Positions 9,479-17,796 of a DNA stretch of 64,000 nucleotides are shown here, in pieces; positions within the stretch are counted from its first letter, which is position 1, and every line of letters starts with the position of its first letter. The stretch lies in the NCBI GenBank assembly GCA_041398825.1, contig JAWKTX010000007.1:186001-250000 (forward strand), given 5' to 3'. The stretch comes from Planctomycetaceae bacterium (GTDB lineage Bacteria; Planctomycetota; Planctomycetia; Planctomycetales; Planctomycetaceae). The notes beneath the pieces were generated by a model. That model searched no databases and was not told the DNA's origin. It worked only from the letters and a program-made list of their open reading frames with translations. Both the position numbers and the translations under genes were made by a program.

Positions 9479-10747
9479 CTATTCCGCCGCATCGCTGGAT
9501 GCATCCGTTGCCGTAGTGCCGTCGACATTCGTGGCTGAAAGACATTTATCGATCTGGCGGACAGCCTGACGAAGTCGTTGTGAATTTTCCACAATCGCCA
9601 GTCGCAGACAGCCCTCACCTTCGGGTCCGAAACCACGCCCCGGGCTGACAGCCACTCCGCCTTCATTCAAAAGCTTCATCGCGAATTCGATCGACCCCAT
9701 CTTCCGCCATGGTTCCGGAATCTCCGCCCAAACGAACATTCCGGCTTTGGGGACTGTCACATTCCAGCCCAGGCGAGACAGTCCTTCGCAAAGCACATCT
9801 CTGCGACTTTGGTATTCAGTGGCCAGACTTTCGATGGCGGCGTCGCAGTGTCGCATGGCAACGATGGCGGCGATCTGGATGGGCTGAAAGATTCCGTAGT
9901 CGTAGTAGCCTTTAATGGTGGCCAGCGCGCGGACCATTTCAGGATTACCACAGCAAAAGCCGATGCGCCAGCCAGCCATGCTGTAACTCTTGCTCATCGA
10001 GGTCATTTCCACACCCACATCCAGGGCGCCGGGAGTCGCGAGAAAACTCGGTGCGACGTAGCCGTCATAGCAAATGTCTGCATAGGCAAAGTCGCTGATC
10101 ACAAGGAAATTGTGCTTCTTTGCTAGTCTCACAAGTTCGACGTAAAAATCCTGTTCAATGATCGTGGACGATGGATTGTGAGGAAAGTTGACCACCACCA
10201 CTTTGGGTTTAGGTACCAGATGTTCGCAGGTGTAAGCGATATTCCGGAGGAATTTCTCCGGATCACGCACGTCGAGAGCGATCACGTTGCCGGAAGCCAG
10301 CATGACGGCATAGACGTGAATCGGAAATGAAGGTGCGGGGACAATTGCTGTATCGCCTGGACCCATCAGCGCCAGGCACATATGGCTGAAGCCTTCTTTC
10401 GAGCCCAGACAGGCGAGCACTTCGTCATTGGGGTCGAGCCGAACACCGTAGCGTTTCCAGTATCTCGCCGACACTTCTTTGCGAAGGTTGCCAATACCAT
10501 TCGATACCGAATACCGATGGTTGCGAGGATCAACAAGAGCTTCCTCAATCTTCTGAACGATCAGCGGGTCTGGCGGATCAGTAGGATTTCCCATCCCCAG
10601 ATCGATAACATCGACACCGGCCACGCGAAGCTGGTATTTGCGTTTATTGATCGCTCCGAACAGATACGGTGGCAGGCGTTTGACGCGTTCTGCGACTGGG
10701 ATGTTGAACGGGTTGTCTTCGAAAAGGACTTCGGATTCGCTTCGCAT
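9479..10747 (-). CDS. PLP-dependent class I/II aminotransferase, AlaC-like
   Basis: A 422-residue fold-type I aminotransferase. Visible landmarks: DLGMGNPTDPPDP at the N-terminus, the NFPHNPSS substrate loop, ISDFAYADICYDG with the PLP-binding Asp/Tyr, and SMSKSYSMAGWRIGF containing the Schiff-base lysine. The C-terminus has SPGRGFGPEGEGCLRLA with the carboxylate-binding arginine. This pattern matches the AlaC/YfdZ and LL-DAP-type group, so alanine-glutamate transamination is likely but not proven. The start at 10747 (MRSESEVLFEDNPFNIP) gives the usual length; longer in-frame starts reach 10876. It sits between membrane/DUF58 genes, an odd neighbour for that cluster. Confidence 0.88.
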   Translation of the reverse strand: MRSESEVLFEDNPFNIPVAERVKRLPPYLFGAINKRKYQLRVAGVDVIDLGMGNPTDPPDPLIVQKIEEALVDPRNHRYSVSNGIGNLRKEVSARYWKRYGVRLDPNDEVLACLGSKEGFSHMCLALMGPGDTAIVPAPSFPIHVYAVMLASGNVIALDVRDPEKFLRNIAYTCEHLVPKPKVVVVNFPHNPSSTIIEQDFYVELVRLAKKHNFLVISDFAYADICYDGYVAPSFLATPGALDVGVEMTSMSKSYSMAGWRIGFCCGNPEMVRALATIKGYYDYGIFQPIQIAAIVAMRHCDAAIESLATEYQSRRDVLCEGLSRLGWNVTVPKAGMFVWAEIPEPWRKMGSIEFAMKLLNEGGVAVSPGRGFGPEGEGCLRLAIVENSQRLRQAVRQIDKCLSATNVDGTTATDASSDAAE

Positions 10748-10875
10748 GATTTTTTGCCTGGGGCAGAGAATCGGGAGGTTTCGCACCTTCAAACAGCCGT
10801 TCCCTGTGAGTTTTCCTGCCATCTTATATCGACGCAGGAATTCGTGCGATGCCATCCAGGGATACTTTCCTGGCA

Positions 10876-11712
10876 TTAGCTTTCGGCGCTGTCCGAAACT
10901 TTGGCTTTTGGCCGACGTTTTGTCAGGAGTTTCAGTCGTCGAACAACAATTCGGCGCAGGTCTGGGTTGTGAGCCTTAAGAAATGCAGAACGCGCATACT
11001 GGCTGGACTGCGATTCTGTTTGCTGCCGCCAGGTGATTTCGGTCAATAAAATGAGCAGGCCCAGCAGGCAGGTCAGGAGGAAAGGGCCCGGCCAGAGAAA
11101 AACGGAATTCCCGGACGAATTGACCAGCCATTCGGCTCTCCCTGCCGAAGGCGGCAGGATCATCAGGATGACCACTGCTGCAACACATGCCGCCAGCAAC
11201 CTTGTCAGGCCAAACCCTGCGGACAACGCCGACCTGCCAATGGCGGAAGCAGCAGCCGACTGTTCGCTGGCACTGGTGTTTGAGGCTCTCGGACTGCTTG
11301 AAGGTTCAGGTTCGTCGAACCAGAGGCTTCGGAGCATCGCCATCAAACCCGAACTTGTTGTTTGACGCAGTAATCGATACCGGCTGACAAACAGGATAAG
11401 GCTCAACACCAGCATGTCGGACACGAGGTAGCCCATGCCGCCGCCAAGTTGACGCGATTCACTGGAGAAAAGATCGATTTGAATGAAGACCAGCAGTATT
11501 GTGCCCGTCCATCGCTTCACCGAAAGCAGTAGTACGGCGGCAAAGATCAGTCGCAGCGACACAGCAATGCGTGAAGCCTCGAAGCTGGACGTTCCAACCA
11601 GAACTCCTGTGCCGAGCGTCAGCAGGACGTATGCGATCAGTTGAAACATCAGACCGCTCTTGTTGACAGCATAGGACGAACAGCTGCGTGAGGAAGTACG
11701 GGTTTGTGTCAT
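10876..11712 (-). CDS. Hypothetical membrane protein of the MoxR/DUF58 operon
   Basis: A 278-residue protein that I cannot assign to a named family. It has four clear hydrophobic helices near the N-terminus (about 22-130), a Ser/Ala-rich linker at about 135-165, two more helices (LLAACVAAVVILMILPP and LLTCLLGLLILLTEITW) and a basic C-terminal tail rich in Arg/Lys. Its ATG overlaps the stop of the upstream DUF58 gene by 4 bp (ATGA), so the two are translationally coupled. By position it is probably the membrane partner of the MoxR/DUF58 proteins, analogous to small membrane genes in Bat-type operons. That is inference. Confidence 0.75.
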   Translation of the reverse strand: MTQTRTSSRSCSSYAVNKSGLMFQLIAYVLLTLGTGVLVGTSSFEASRIAVSLRLIFAAVLLLSVKRWTGTILLVFIQIDLFSSESRQLGGGMGYLVSDMLVLSLILFVSRYRLLRQTTSSGLMAMLRSLWFDEPEPSSSPRASNTSASEQSAAASAIGRSALSAGFGLTRLLAACVAAVVILMILPPSAGRAEWLVNSSGNSVFLWPGPFLLTCLLGLLILLTEITWRQQTESQSSQYARSAFLKAHNPDLRRIVVRRLKLLTKRRPKAKVSDSAES

Positions 11713-13523
11713 GTTCGAACTCCGGCAGCACGGACGCTTGAACCAGCAGTTCGTCCTGATCGAGCGAGTTCTGTTTCGGCCATCACCATTCGAATGGCGT
11801 TCGATTCGCCGGACATCGATACGGCAATTCCCAACCGTCGAAGTTCGCGGTTCATTCGCTGCTTTAATTCACGGTTTCGAATTTGTTCGGCCGCAAACAG
11901 CAAATCTGCCACATCATCTCTGCGGGGGGTGGTATTCGCAGGACCGGGACGAACAAAAGTGGGCGATGGGCAGACGACTGCGACCCGATGATGCCGCCCT
12001 CGCGCCATGCGAAGGGCTGGCAACAGATGTGAGATTGCAGGAGCACAATCGAGCAGATCCGAAAGTATGACAAGGACTTCATTGTCGCGAGCGTGGGCAA
12101 CCGTTGTTCGCACGGCGTCGCTCAGGAGTTCCATGCGAGCCATGCCGTCATGAAATCCTCGTTCACGCGGCGGGATCACAGGTTCCATCCACGACATACC
12201 GGTCAGCACCAGAAAATGCTGCATATAAAGGCCCATCATCGCGTCGTCATAAATCAGCCTCACCTGGGTTGCAGGCCCGAGCGCAAAGATTTCTGCAAAC
12301 GCTCCGGCCAGCATGCTGCGAACGTGATGGATCCGACGTTTCCACGGTGAAATGGGAAACAAGGCAAAAGGCACCTGGTTGAAACGATCATCCATCAATT
12401 CCGGAAACCGTTCTCCACAAACATTGGTGGCCGTGTTCAGCAGTTCGGGGGTCAGTTTGATGGGAGGTGCTGGTGGCGGAACACTGAACTCAGAAAATGC
12501 TTCCACCAGACTGTAGAAGCCCTTATCGCCATTCCCTGGTTTGATCCGGCGTTGACCACGTTCGTCAAACAAAACGGCCCCGACCGGGTCGCCTGCAGAG
12601 ATCGCCGACTTCGCGACGCTGCAGGCCACAAAGTTCATTTGGTCGATCAGCCGTCGGCCGAAACCTCCCAAACGGGTTCCGATGGTTCCATCAAGTATCA
12701 GCTGAACCCGGACGGGAACTTCTGATTCGTACTGTCGAGTCATCAGTTTGTCTCTGCGGGCGGAGACTTTCCAGGCAATGGACTTTGGCGGATCCCCCGG
12801 TACATATTCCCGCAATTCCAGCAATTCTGAACCCATACCCGATCGCTGGAGTCGGTGAATACCATGCTGCGACAGGGCGTTGGTGCGTTTGATCATCGAC
12901 TGGGGTGAATCGGTTTCGGCGTAATTCGGAAGAACGCGAAATTCCTGCCGCAGATCGATGAACCGTTCAACCCGAAAAAACCCAAGTGCATCCTGTATAG
13001 TCAGACGAAGACCCGGCAGCAGCATTTTACCTGCGCCACGCATTCGTGCCGTGTACGACCACGAAATCTCGGGCACGCCAACAATGACTGAAAGCTGATT
13101 ACCCGTTCGTGCCTCGATCGCTGAATTCGCAGCGGACATTTCGCGGCCTGCAGCCGCAGACTCAATGAATACCTGAGGATCCCGGGGACTTTCGCTGAGC
13201 AGCTCGACATTTTCGGGAAGGACATCTTTGATGCGCAGAATGGGATGAATGAAGCCCGAAGCGGATTCCAGCTTAACAGTCACATGCACCGGGCGTCCAC
13301 ACCAGAGTACGCCGCCGGTCCCGGATCGACCGTTGACGGTCCGACTCACACGCAGCCCGGGCAACTGGTACCAGACGCGCCAGCAGAAGACGGCCCATTC
13401 TGTGATAATCCAGATCAGGACAGACAGTGAAAGTGTGGCGAGCCCCATCTGTCCCCGCAACATGCCGAGAAACAGCCCTACAGCCCCCGGCAGCACCAAC
13501 CACCTGGCCCGTGCGGTCATCAT
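11709..13523 (-). CDS. Membrane-anchored DUF58 protein
   Basis: A 604-residue DUF58 protein with two N-terminal TM helices (about 8-45). An Ig-like/beta-rich segment follows (about 60-190). The DUF58 core is ELLELREYVPGDPPKSIAWK near 235, then SARRDKLMTRQYESE and a vWA-like strand VQLILDGTIG. A long C-terminal part contains another vWA-like strand (EVLVILSDLLDCAP). It is longer than typical DUF58 proteins of 300-450 residues. Its start overlaps the MoxR stop by 4 bp and its stop overlaps the next start by 4 bp, a tight operon. The expected role is envelope-associated complex assembly with the MoxR ATPase. Confidence 0.9.
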   Translation of the reverse strand: MMTARARWLVLPGAVGLFLGMLRGQMGLATLSLSVLIWIITEWAVFCWRVWYQLPGLRVSRTVNGRSGTGGVLWCGRPVHVTVKLESASGFIHPILRIKDVLPENVELLSESPRDPQVFIESAAAGREMSAANSAIEARTGNQLSVIVGVPEISWSYTARMRGAGKMLLPGLRLTIQDALGFFRVERFIDLRQEFRVLPNYAETDSPQSMIKRTNALSQHGIHRLQRSGMGSELLELREYVPGDPPKSIAWKVSARRDKLMTRQYESEVPVRVQLILDGTIGTRLGGFGRRLIDQMNFVACSVAKSAISAGDPVGAVLFDERGQRRIKPGNGDKGFYSLVEAFSEFSVPPPAPPIKLTPELLNTATNVCGERFPELMDDRFNQVPFALFPISPWKRRIHHVRSMLAGAFAEIFALGPATQVRLIYDDAMMGLYMQHFLVLTGMSWMEPVIPPRERGFHDGMARMELLSDAVRTTVAHARDNEVLVILSDLLDCAPAISHLLPALRMARGRHHRVAVVCPSPTFVRPGPANTTPRRDDVADLLFAAEQIRNRELKQRMNRELRRLGIAVSMSGESNAIRMVMAETELARSGRTAGSSVRAAGVRT

Positions 13524-14488
13524 TGCAAACTGCTCTTCAGTACCGGGACGGACTGGATGACCTGCTGAATGACTTCGTCAACAGAACGTCCGTCCATTTC
13601 AGCCTCAGGTCTCATGATCAGGCGGTGGGCCAGTACAGGCAAACAGACTCGCTGAATATCTTCGTGGGTCAAATATTCCCGACCGCACATGAGCGCATGA
13701 ACTCGCGATGCCTTCATCAGACTGATCGCCGCCCTCGGGCTGGCTCCCAGAACCAGGTCCGGATGCTCGCGACTTTTTCGAGCCAGATCGACAATGTATT
13801 CCTGGAGCTCGCGAGTTCCGTAGACCGTGTCTATCTGATGCTGAATACCGCTGATTTCTTCGGCATTCGTGACCGCAGACGGTATCGAAATCTGATGGCT
13901 ATGCAGCTCCAGCATGTTGACTTCCTGGTCCCTCGCGGGATAGCCAACGTGGATGCGGAAAAGAAAACGGTCCAGTTGTGCTTCTGGTAGCCGATAGACG
14001 CCTTCCTGTTCGATTGGGTTCTGAGTGGCAAGGACCATGAACGGATGGGGCAACGGCAATGTATGACCTTCGATGGTCACCTGTCGTTCCTGCATGGCCT
14101 CCAGAAGCGACGACTGCGTCCGCGCCGGCGCGCGGTTCAATTCGTCTGCGAGCAGCAGTTGGCAAAACACGGGCCCTTTCCGCAAGACAAAGTCGCTTGT
14201 CTGCCGATCCAGCACCTGTGTTCCGGTCACGTCTGACGGCAGTAAATCGGGTGTGAACTGAACACGTTCGTAGTGCAGACCAAGGACGGCTGAAAACGTT
14301 CGACAAAGCGTTGTTTTTGCCGTACCGGGCACGCCTTCCAGCAGTACATGACCACCGGCAAGCAATGCCATCAGCATCTGGTCGGTGACGTCATCGAGCC
14401 CGACAACAACCTGATCGACAGCTTTGCGAGTCCGACTTCGAAGGTCGCTGACACGGCGAGCCAACTCTGATGTATTAGCGAATGACAC
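13520..14488 (-). CDS. MoxR family AAA+ ATPase
   Basis: A 322-residue MoxR ATPase (AAA_3 plus lid). Walker A is GVPGTAKTT, Walker B is LLADELNRAPARTQSSLLEAMQE, sensor I is FMVLATQNPIEQEGVYRLPEAQLDRF, and ASPRAAISL lies in the C-terminal lid. MoxR proteins act as chaperone-like ATPases working with vWA/DUF58 partners. The GTG at 14488 was chosen because it lies 4 bp after the sulfatase stop and has AGGA upstream. A further in-frame GTG at 14542 would overlap the sulfatase gene by 50 bp. The stop overlaps the following DUF58 gene by 4 bp (ATGA). Confidence 0.95.
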   Translation of the reverse strand: MSFANTSELARRVSDLRSRTRKAVDQVVVGLDDVTDQMLMALLAGGHVLLEGVPGTAKTTLCRTFSAVLGLHYERVQFTPDLLPSDVTGTQVLDRQTSDFVLRKGPVFCQLLLADELNRAPARTQSSLLEAMQERQVTIEGHTLPLPHPFMVLATQNPIEQEGVYRLPEAQLDRFLFRIHVGYPARDQEVNMLELHSHQISIPSAVTNAEEISGIQHQIDTVYGTRELQEYIVDLARKSREHPDLVLGASPRAAISLMKASRVHALMCGREYLTHEDIQRVCLPVLAHRLIMRPEAEMDGRSVDEVIQQVIQSVPVLKSSLQ

Positions 14489-14492
14489 GAGT

Positions 14493-15974
14493 CTATTGTT
14501 CCTGCTGATTTTTCCACGCGGGCGAATCAGCGACGAGTTCACGATAGTGGCTTTCGAAAAGCTCGATCAGATGATTTTGTTCCGCCAGATCGCGGTGGTA
14601 GAGGTTTCGCGTCTCGCCGGGATCGTTTTCGACGTTGTAGATTTCGAAGTCGGTCAACTGGGCTTCGCGTACGGTCTTCAGGCCTTCGGGAGTCAGGTTT
14701 TCCATTTTGGGTACGCTGCCGCCATCCAGGCGAGCCAGCACTTTCCAGGGTCCGTGTCGCATTGCCACTCGGGCGTCGTTGATGGCGTTGTAGTAGGCCC
14801 AGAGAAGTGGTCGAGGGCGTTCCGGCAACTTGTCGTCAGAAATGAGCGATGCCAGACTGACGCCATCAAAATTTCGACCTGCTGGCAGTGGCTGGCCGGC
14901 CAGCTCACAAAATGTCGGAAGCATATCCAGTGCGGAAGCCGGAGCGTCGATGACTCGTCCGGACCTGATCGCAGCCGGCCAGCTCATAATTCCGGCAACG
15001 TGAAATCCACCGTCGTGCGTATGCAGCTTCATTCCGCGAAGATGTGCCGTCGTTCCCCAGCTCCGATTGGCCGTTCGGTACCTGTTGAGCGTCTCGGGGC
15101 CATTGTCCGCACTGAAGACAACCAGTGTATTTTCCCGAAGCCTGAGCCTGTCGAGCGTTTCGATGACTCGCCCCACAGCCAGGTCGACGTTATGAACGTT
15201 GGCGTAATACTGGGCCTGATCTTCGTTTTGTGAGACGGGAAGATATTTTTCCACCAGATCCCGAGGTGACGCCACCGGTTCGTGCGGTTCGTGAAATGCC
15301 AGGTAAATGAAGAAGGGTTGATCTGAGTGATCTTTGTTTTGTTTCTCCAGCCATGTCATCGCCTCTGTGGTTGCAATCTGGCAACTAAAGCCCTCCTGTT
15401 TGCCAATCCATTCACCATTTCGCACGTAGTTGGCCGGGTTCTCGTGCGACGGTCCGGCGTTGTTCTGGGTCGCCAGCCAGTGATCGAAACCAGCATCCCC
15501 GGGTTGAGGCTGAGCAGCGTGATTGAATCGACTGTTGCAGTGCCACTTGCCTGCCATGCAGGTTGCATACCCTGCCCTCCTGAGAAGTTGTGGCACGGTG
15601 ACTTCTTCTCGACGCATATGGACAAGTTCGCGAGCATCCTCTTTCTGCGGTGGTTTATTGCCCCGTACTTCAGGGATCCAGTCATAGACTCCGGCCCGAT
15701 TCGGGCTGCGGCCGGTCATCAGGCCCACGCGCGAAGGCGAACAAACCGGTGCGGCTGAGTAAAAATTCGTGAATCGAATCCCCTCATTTGCGAGGGCGTC
15801 GATATTGGGAGTCTGGATGTGGGGATGCCCATGGACACCCAGATCGCCATAGCCAAGATCATCACACAAGATCATGATGATACCCGGGCGAGTGTCGGCC
15901 TCTGCATTGCCGAGGCATGCAAGCTGGGCGGAGACCATCAACACCAATCTGCAAATCCAGAGTCGACGATTCAT
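14493..15974 (-). CDS. Secreted arylsulfatase-type sulfatase
   Basis: A 493-residue type I sulfatase that hydrolyses sulfate esters. It has a signal peptide (about 1-26, ending near GNAEA). Metal ligands D38-D39 lie in IIMILCDDLGYGDLG, and the canonical formylglycine signature C78-S-P-S-R82 is present. DNGPETLNRY carries the later metal-binding Asp/Asn, and a GMKLHTHDGGFHVAG segment follows. Cys78 would need conversion to formylglycine by an FGE. It is the first gene upstream of the MoxR operon, with only 4 bp to the MoxR start. Co-transcription is likely, although sulfatases are not usual MoxR partners. The natural substrate cannot be deduced. Confidence 0.95.
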   Translation of the reverse strand: MNRRLWICRLVLMVSAQLACLGNAEADTRPGIIMILCDDLGYGDLGVHGHPHIQTPNIDALANEGIRFTNFYSAAPVCSPSRVGLMTGRSPNRAGVYDWIPEVRGNKPPQKEDARELVHMRREEVTVPQLLRRAGYATCMAGKWHCNSRFNHAAQPQPGDAGFDHWLATQNNAGPSHENPANYVRNGEWIGKQEGFSCQIATTEAMTWLEKQNKDHSDQPFFIYLAFHEPHEPVASPRDLVEKYLPVSQNEDQAQYYANVHNVDLAVGRVIETLDRLRLRENTLVVFSADNGPETLNRYRTANRSWGTTAHLRGMKLHTHDGGFHVAGIMSWPAAIRSGRVIDAPASALDMLPTFCELAGQPLPAGRNFDGVSLASLISDDKLPERPRPLLWAYYNAINDARVAMRHGPWKVLARLDGGSVPKMENLTPEGLKTVREAQLTDFEIYNVENDPGETRNLYHRDLAEQNHLIELFESHYRELVADSPAWKNQQEQ

Positions 15975-16257
15975 TCACACGTTCCCTGTTCAAAGTGGAT
16001 CAAACCAGGTTGCAAAGGTTATCGCCTGAGCAAGGCAAATAAAATCGGTTGGGTAGAGAACATGGCGTTCTTCGATTTTCCTCTTACGATTTCGATTGCG
16101 TCAAAACGACGGATAACGTCTCCCGCCCTGTATTCCGTCAAAGGCCGGACCACAGTGTCAACGTGTTACAAATGCTCTGTCAATTCGTCGGAGCAGGACA
16201 ATTATCCGAAGAGAACCCAATTGCTCTCGCTACCTGCCTACGGTCAGTCCAGATGAG

Positions 16258-16983
16258 TTAATAGCCATTGGAGTCAGCCTTGAAGTCGAACACAATGGGT
16301 TCCAGTCCGAGACGCTGGCGGCAGTCGTCCAGCATGGCCTGGGTAGCACTGGCGCCGATGCGACTCACGCCGATCTCGCGACACTGTAGCAGGGTGTCCA
16401 TGTCTCTGACGCCACCCGCCGCCTTGACCTGAACCGCCGGAGCGGAATGCTTCCGCATCAGTTTGAGGTCGTCGATGGTCGCTCCGCCAGTGCCATAGCC
16501 CGTCGATGTCTTGACCCAGTCTGCACTTAATTCGCTGCAGATTTCACAAAGCCGAATCTTGTGATTTTCACTCAGATAACAGTTCTCAAAGATCACTTTG
16601 ACCTTTTGACCTGCGGCGTGTGCGACATCGATGACTGCTTTGATATCAGTCCGGACGTAGTCCCAGTCACCGCTCAGAACCTTGCTGATGTTGACGACCA
16701 TGTCGAGTTCTTCGCCACCGTCATTCAGAGCCCGGATGGCTTCCGCCTCTTTGATGGATGTCGTGTGACCGCCATGTGGAAAACCAATCACCGTACTCGC
16801 TTTGCAGCCGCTGCCAGCGAGAATTTCAGCGCAGCGTTTCAGGTAATACGGCTGAATACAAACGCTGCCCGCTTTGTATGCCACGGCAAGCTGGCAACCA
16901 ATTTCAAAATCATCGACCGTCATTGTTGGTTTCAACAGTGAATGGTCAATCATGCGTGAGATGTCTTCGTAGGTATAGTTCAT
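16258..16983 (-). CDS. deoC: Deoxyribose-phosphate aldolase
   Basis: A 241-residue DeoC. It cleaves 2-deoxyribose 5-phosphate to glyceraldehyde 3-phosphate and acetaldehyde in the cytoplasm, during deoxynucleoside breakdown. The family pattern is intact: IDHSLLKPT at the N-terminus, VIGFPHGGHTT, Asp95 in EELDMVVNI, the Schiff-base lysine K158 in ADWVKTSTGYGTGGAT, and the second lysine K187 in VQVKAAGGVRD. Length is normal. It is the last of three same-strand genes (17797-19791, Nudix, deoC). The gap of about 185 bp upstream leaves co-transcription open. Confidence 0.97.
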   Translation of the reverse strand: MNYTYEDISRMIDHSLLKPTMTVDDFEIGCQLAVAYKAGSVCIQPYYLKRCAEILAGSGCKASTVIGFPHGGHTTSIKEAEAIRALNDGGEELDMVVNISKVLSGDWDYVRTDIKAVIDVAHAAGQKVKVIFENCYLSENHKIRLCEICSELSADWVKTSTGYGTGGATIDDLKLMRKHSAPAVQVKAAGGVRDMDTLLQCREIGVSRIGASATQAMLDDCRQRLGLEPIVFDFKADSNGY

Positions 16984-17168
16984 TGGGGAAAGTTTGATTT
17001 GTCAGAGGTTAAAGCTGGAGGGAGGATTGACCTGATTCTCCGCAGCACCGGACTTTCAGGCCCCGGTTGCTCCGGAAGACGATCATCGCTCCTGGCATTA
17101 GAAAATCCGTGCTGGCGATCCCGGTACGTTGCGACATCCGGATCATCGGGCACTGTAACGATCGTCGT

Positions 17169-17720
17169 CTATTTTTTCTGCTTTCGCAGTTTGAGAAACA
17201 TTTGCAGTGCTTTGCGGTTGGATTCGAAGGCCATGTTCTTCAGTTCTTTCGTCGTGGGGTGACAAAAGTGCCACGCTTCGATCTCACCTTCCTGAAGTTT
17301 CATTTTATCGAATGATCGGACGGTCACAGCAAAGAACAGATCCGTGACAGGCAGAATCGCACCGCCGTAGGCGTACTGATTGGGGTACGACACCAGATAG
17401 TGATAGTCCATCACTTTAAGCTGCGTTTCCTCCCGAACTTCCCGGATGAGGGCTTCTTCTGCTGTTTCACCCGGATCGACGAATCCGCCGGGCAGCCCAT
17501 ACATCCCTTTGCCGGGATCTTTCGCTCGCACCAGCAAAAGCACCTGTCCATCGACATCCGTAATAATTGCGCCAACGGCCGAACAGGGACTGAAGAAGTG
17601 TGTGTAATGGCATTCGGAACAGCGGAAAGGATTTGTCCCGCGCTTCTTTGCCTTCGCACCACATTTTGGGCAACAGGTCCAGGTCTTGAAAAGAGGTTGA
17701 TCAGCTTTAGATGGTGCCAT
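17169..17720 (-). CDS. Nudix hydrolase with N-terminal zinc ribbon
   Basis: A 183-residue Nudix protein. A zinc ribbon with two CxxC pairs (C17/C20 and C34/C37) precedes a complete Nudix box: G79, E85, then R93-E94-V-R-E97-E98 in GFVDPGETAEEALIREVREE. The zinc ribbon plus Nudix arrangement resembles NudC-type NADH pyrophosphatases. The protein is short and lacks an obvious NudC N-terminal domain and the SQPWPFPxS signature, so the substrate is open. The start at 17720 (MAPSKADQPL) was preferred to 17759. It lies 76 bp after the large secreted-protein gene on the same strand. Confidence 0.92.
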   Translation of the reverse strand: MAPSKADQPLFKTWTCCPKCGAKAKKRGTNPFRCSECHYTHFFSPCSAVGAIITDVDGQVLLLVRAKDPGKGMYGLPGGFVDPGETAEEALIREVREETQLKVMDYHYLVSYPNQYAYGGAILPVTDLFFAVTVRSFDKMKLQEGEIEAWHFCHPTTKELKNMAFESNRKALQMFLKLRKQKK

Positions 17721-17796
17721 GATTTTGTTCGAATGAAATAAGGGGTAAACAGCGGTCACATGACCACTGGATTGTTATCAGCTTTGTGTTGGCTGA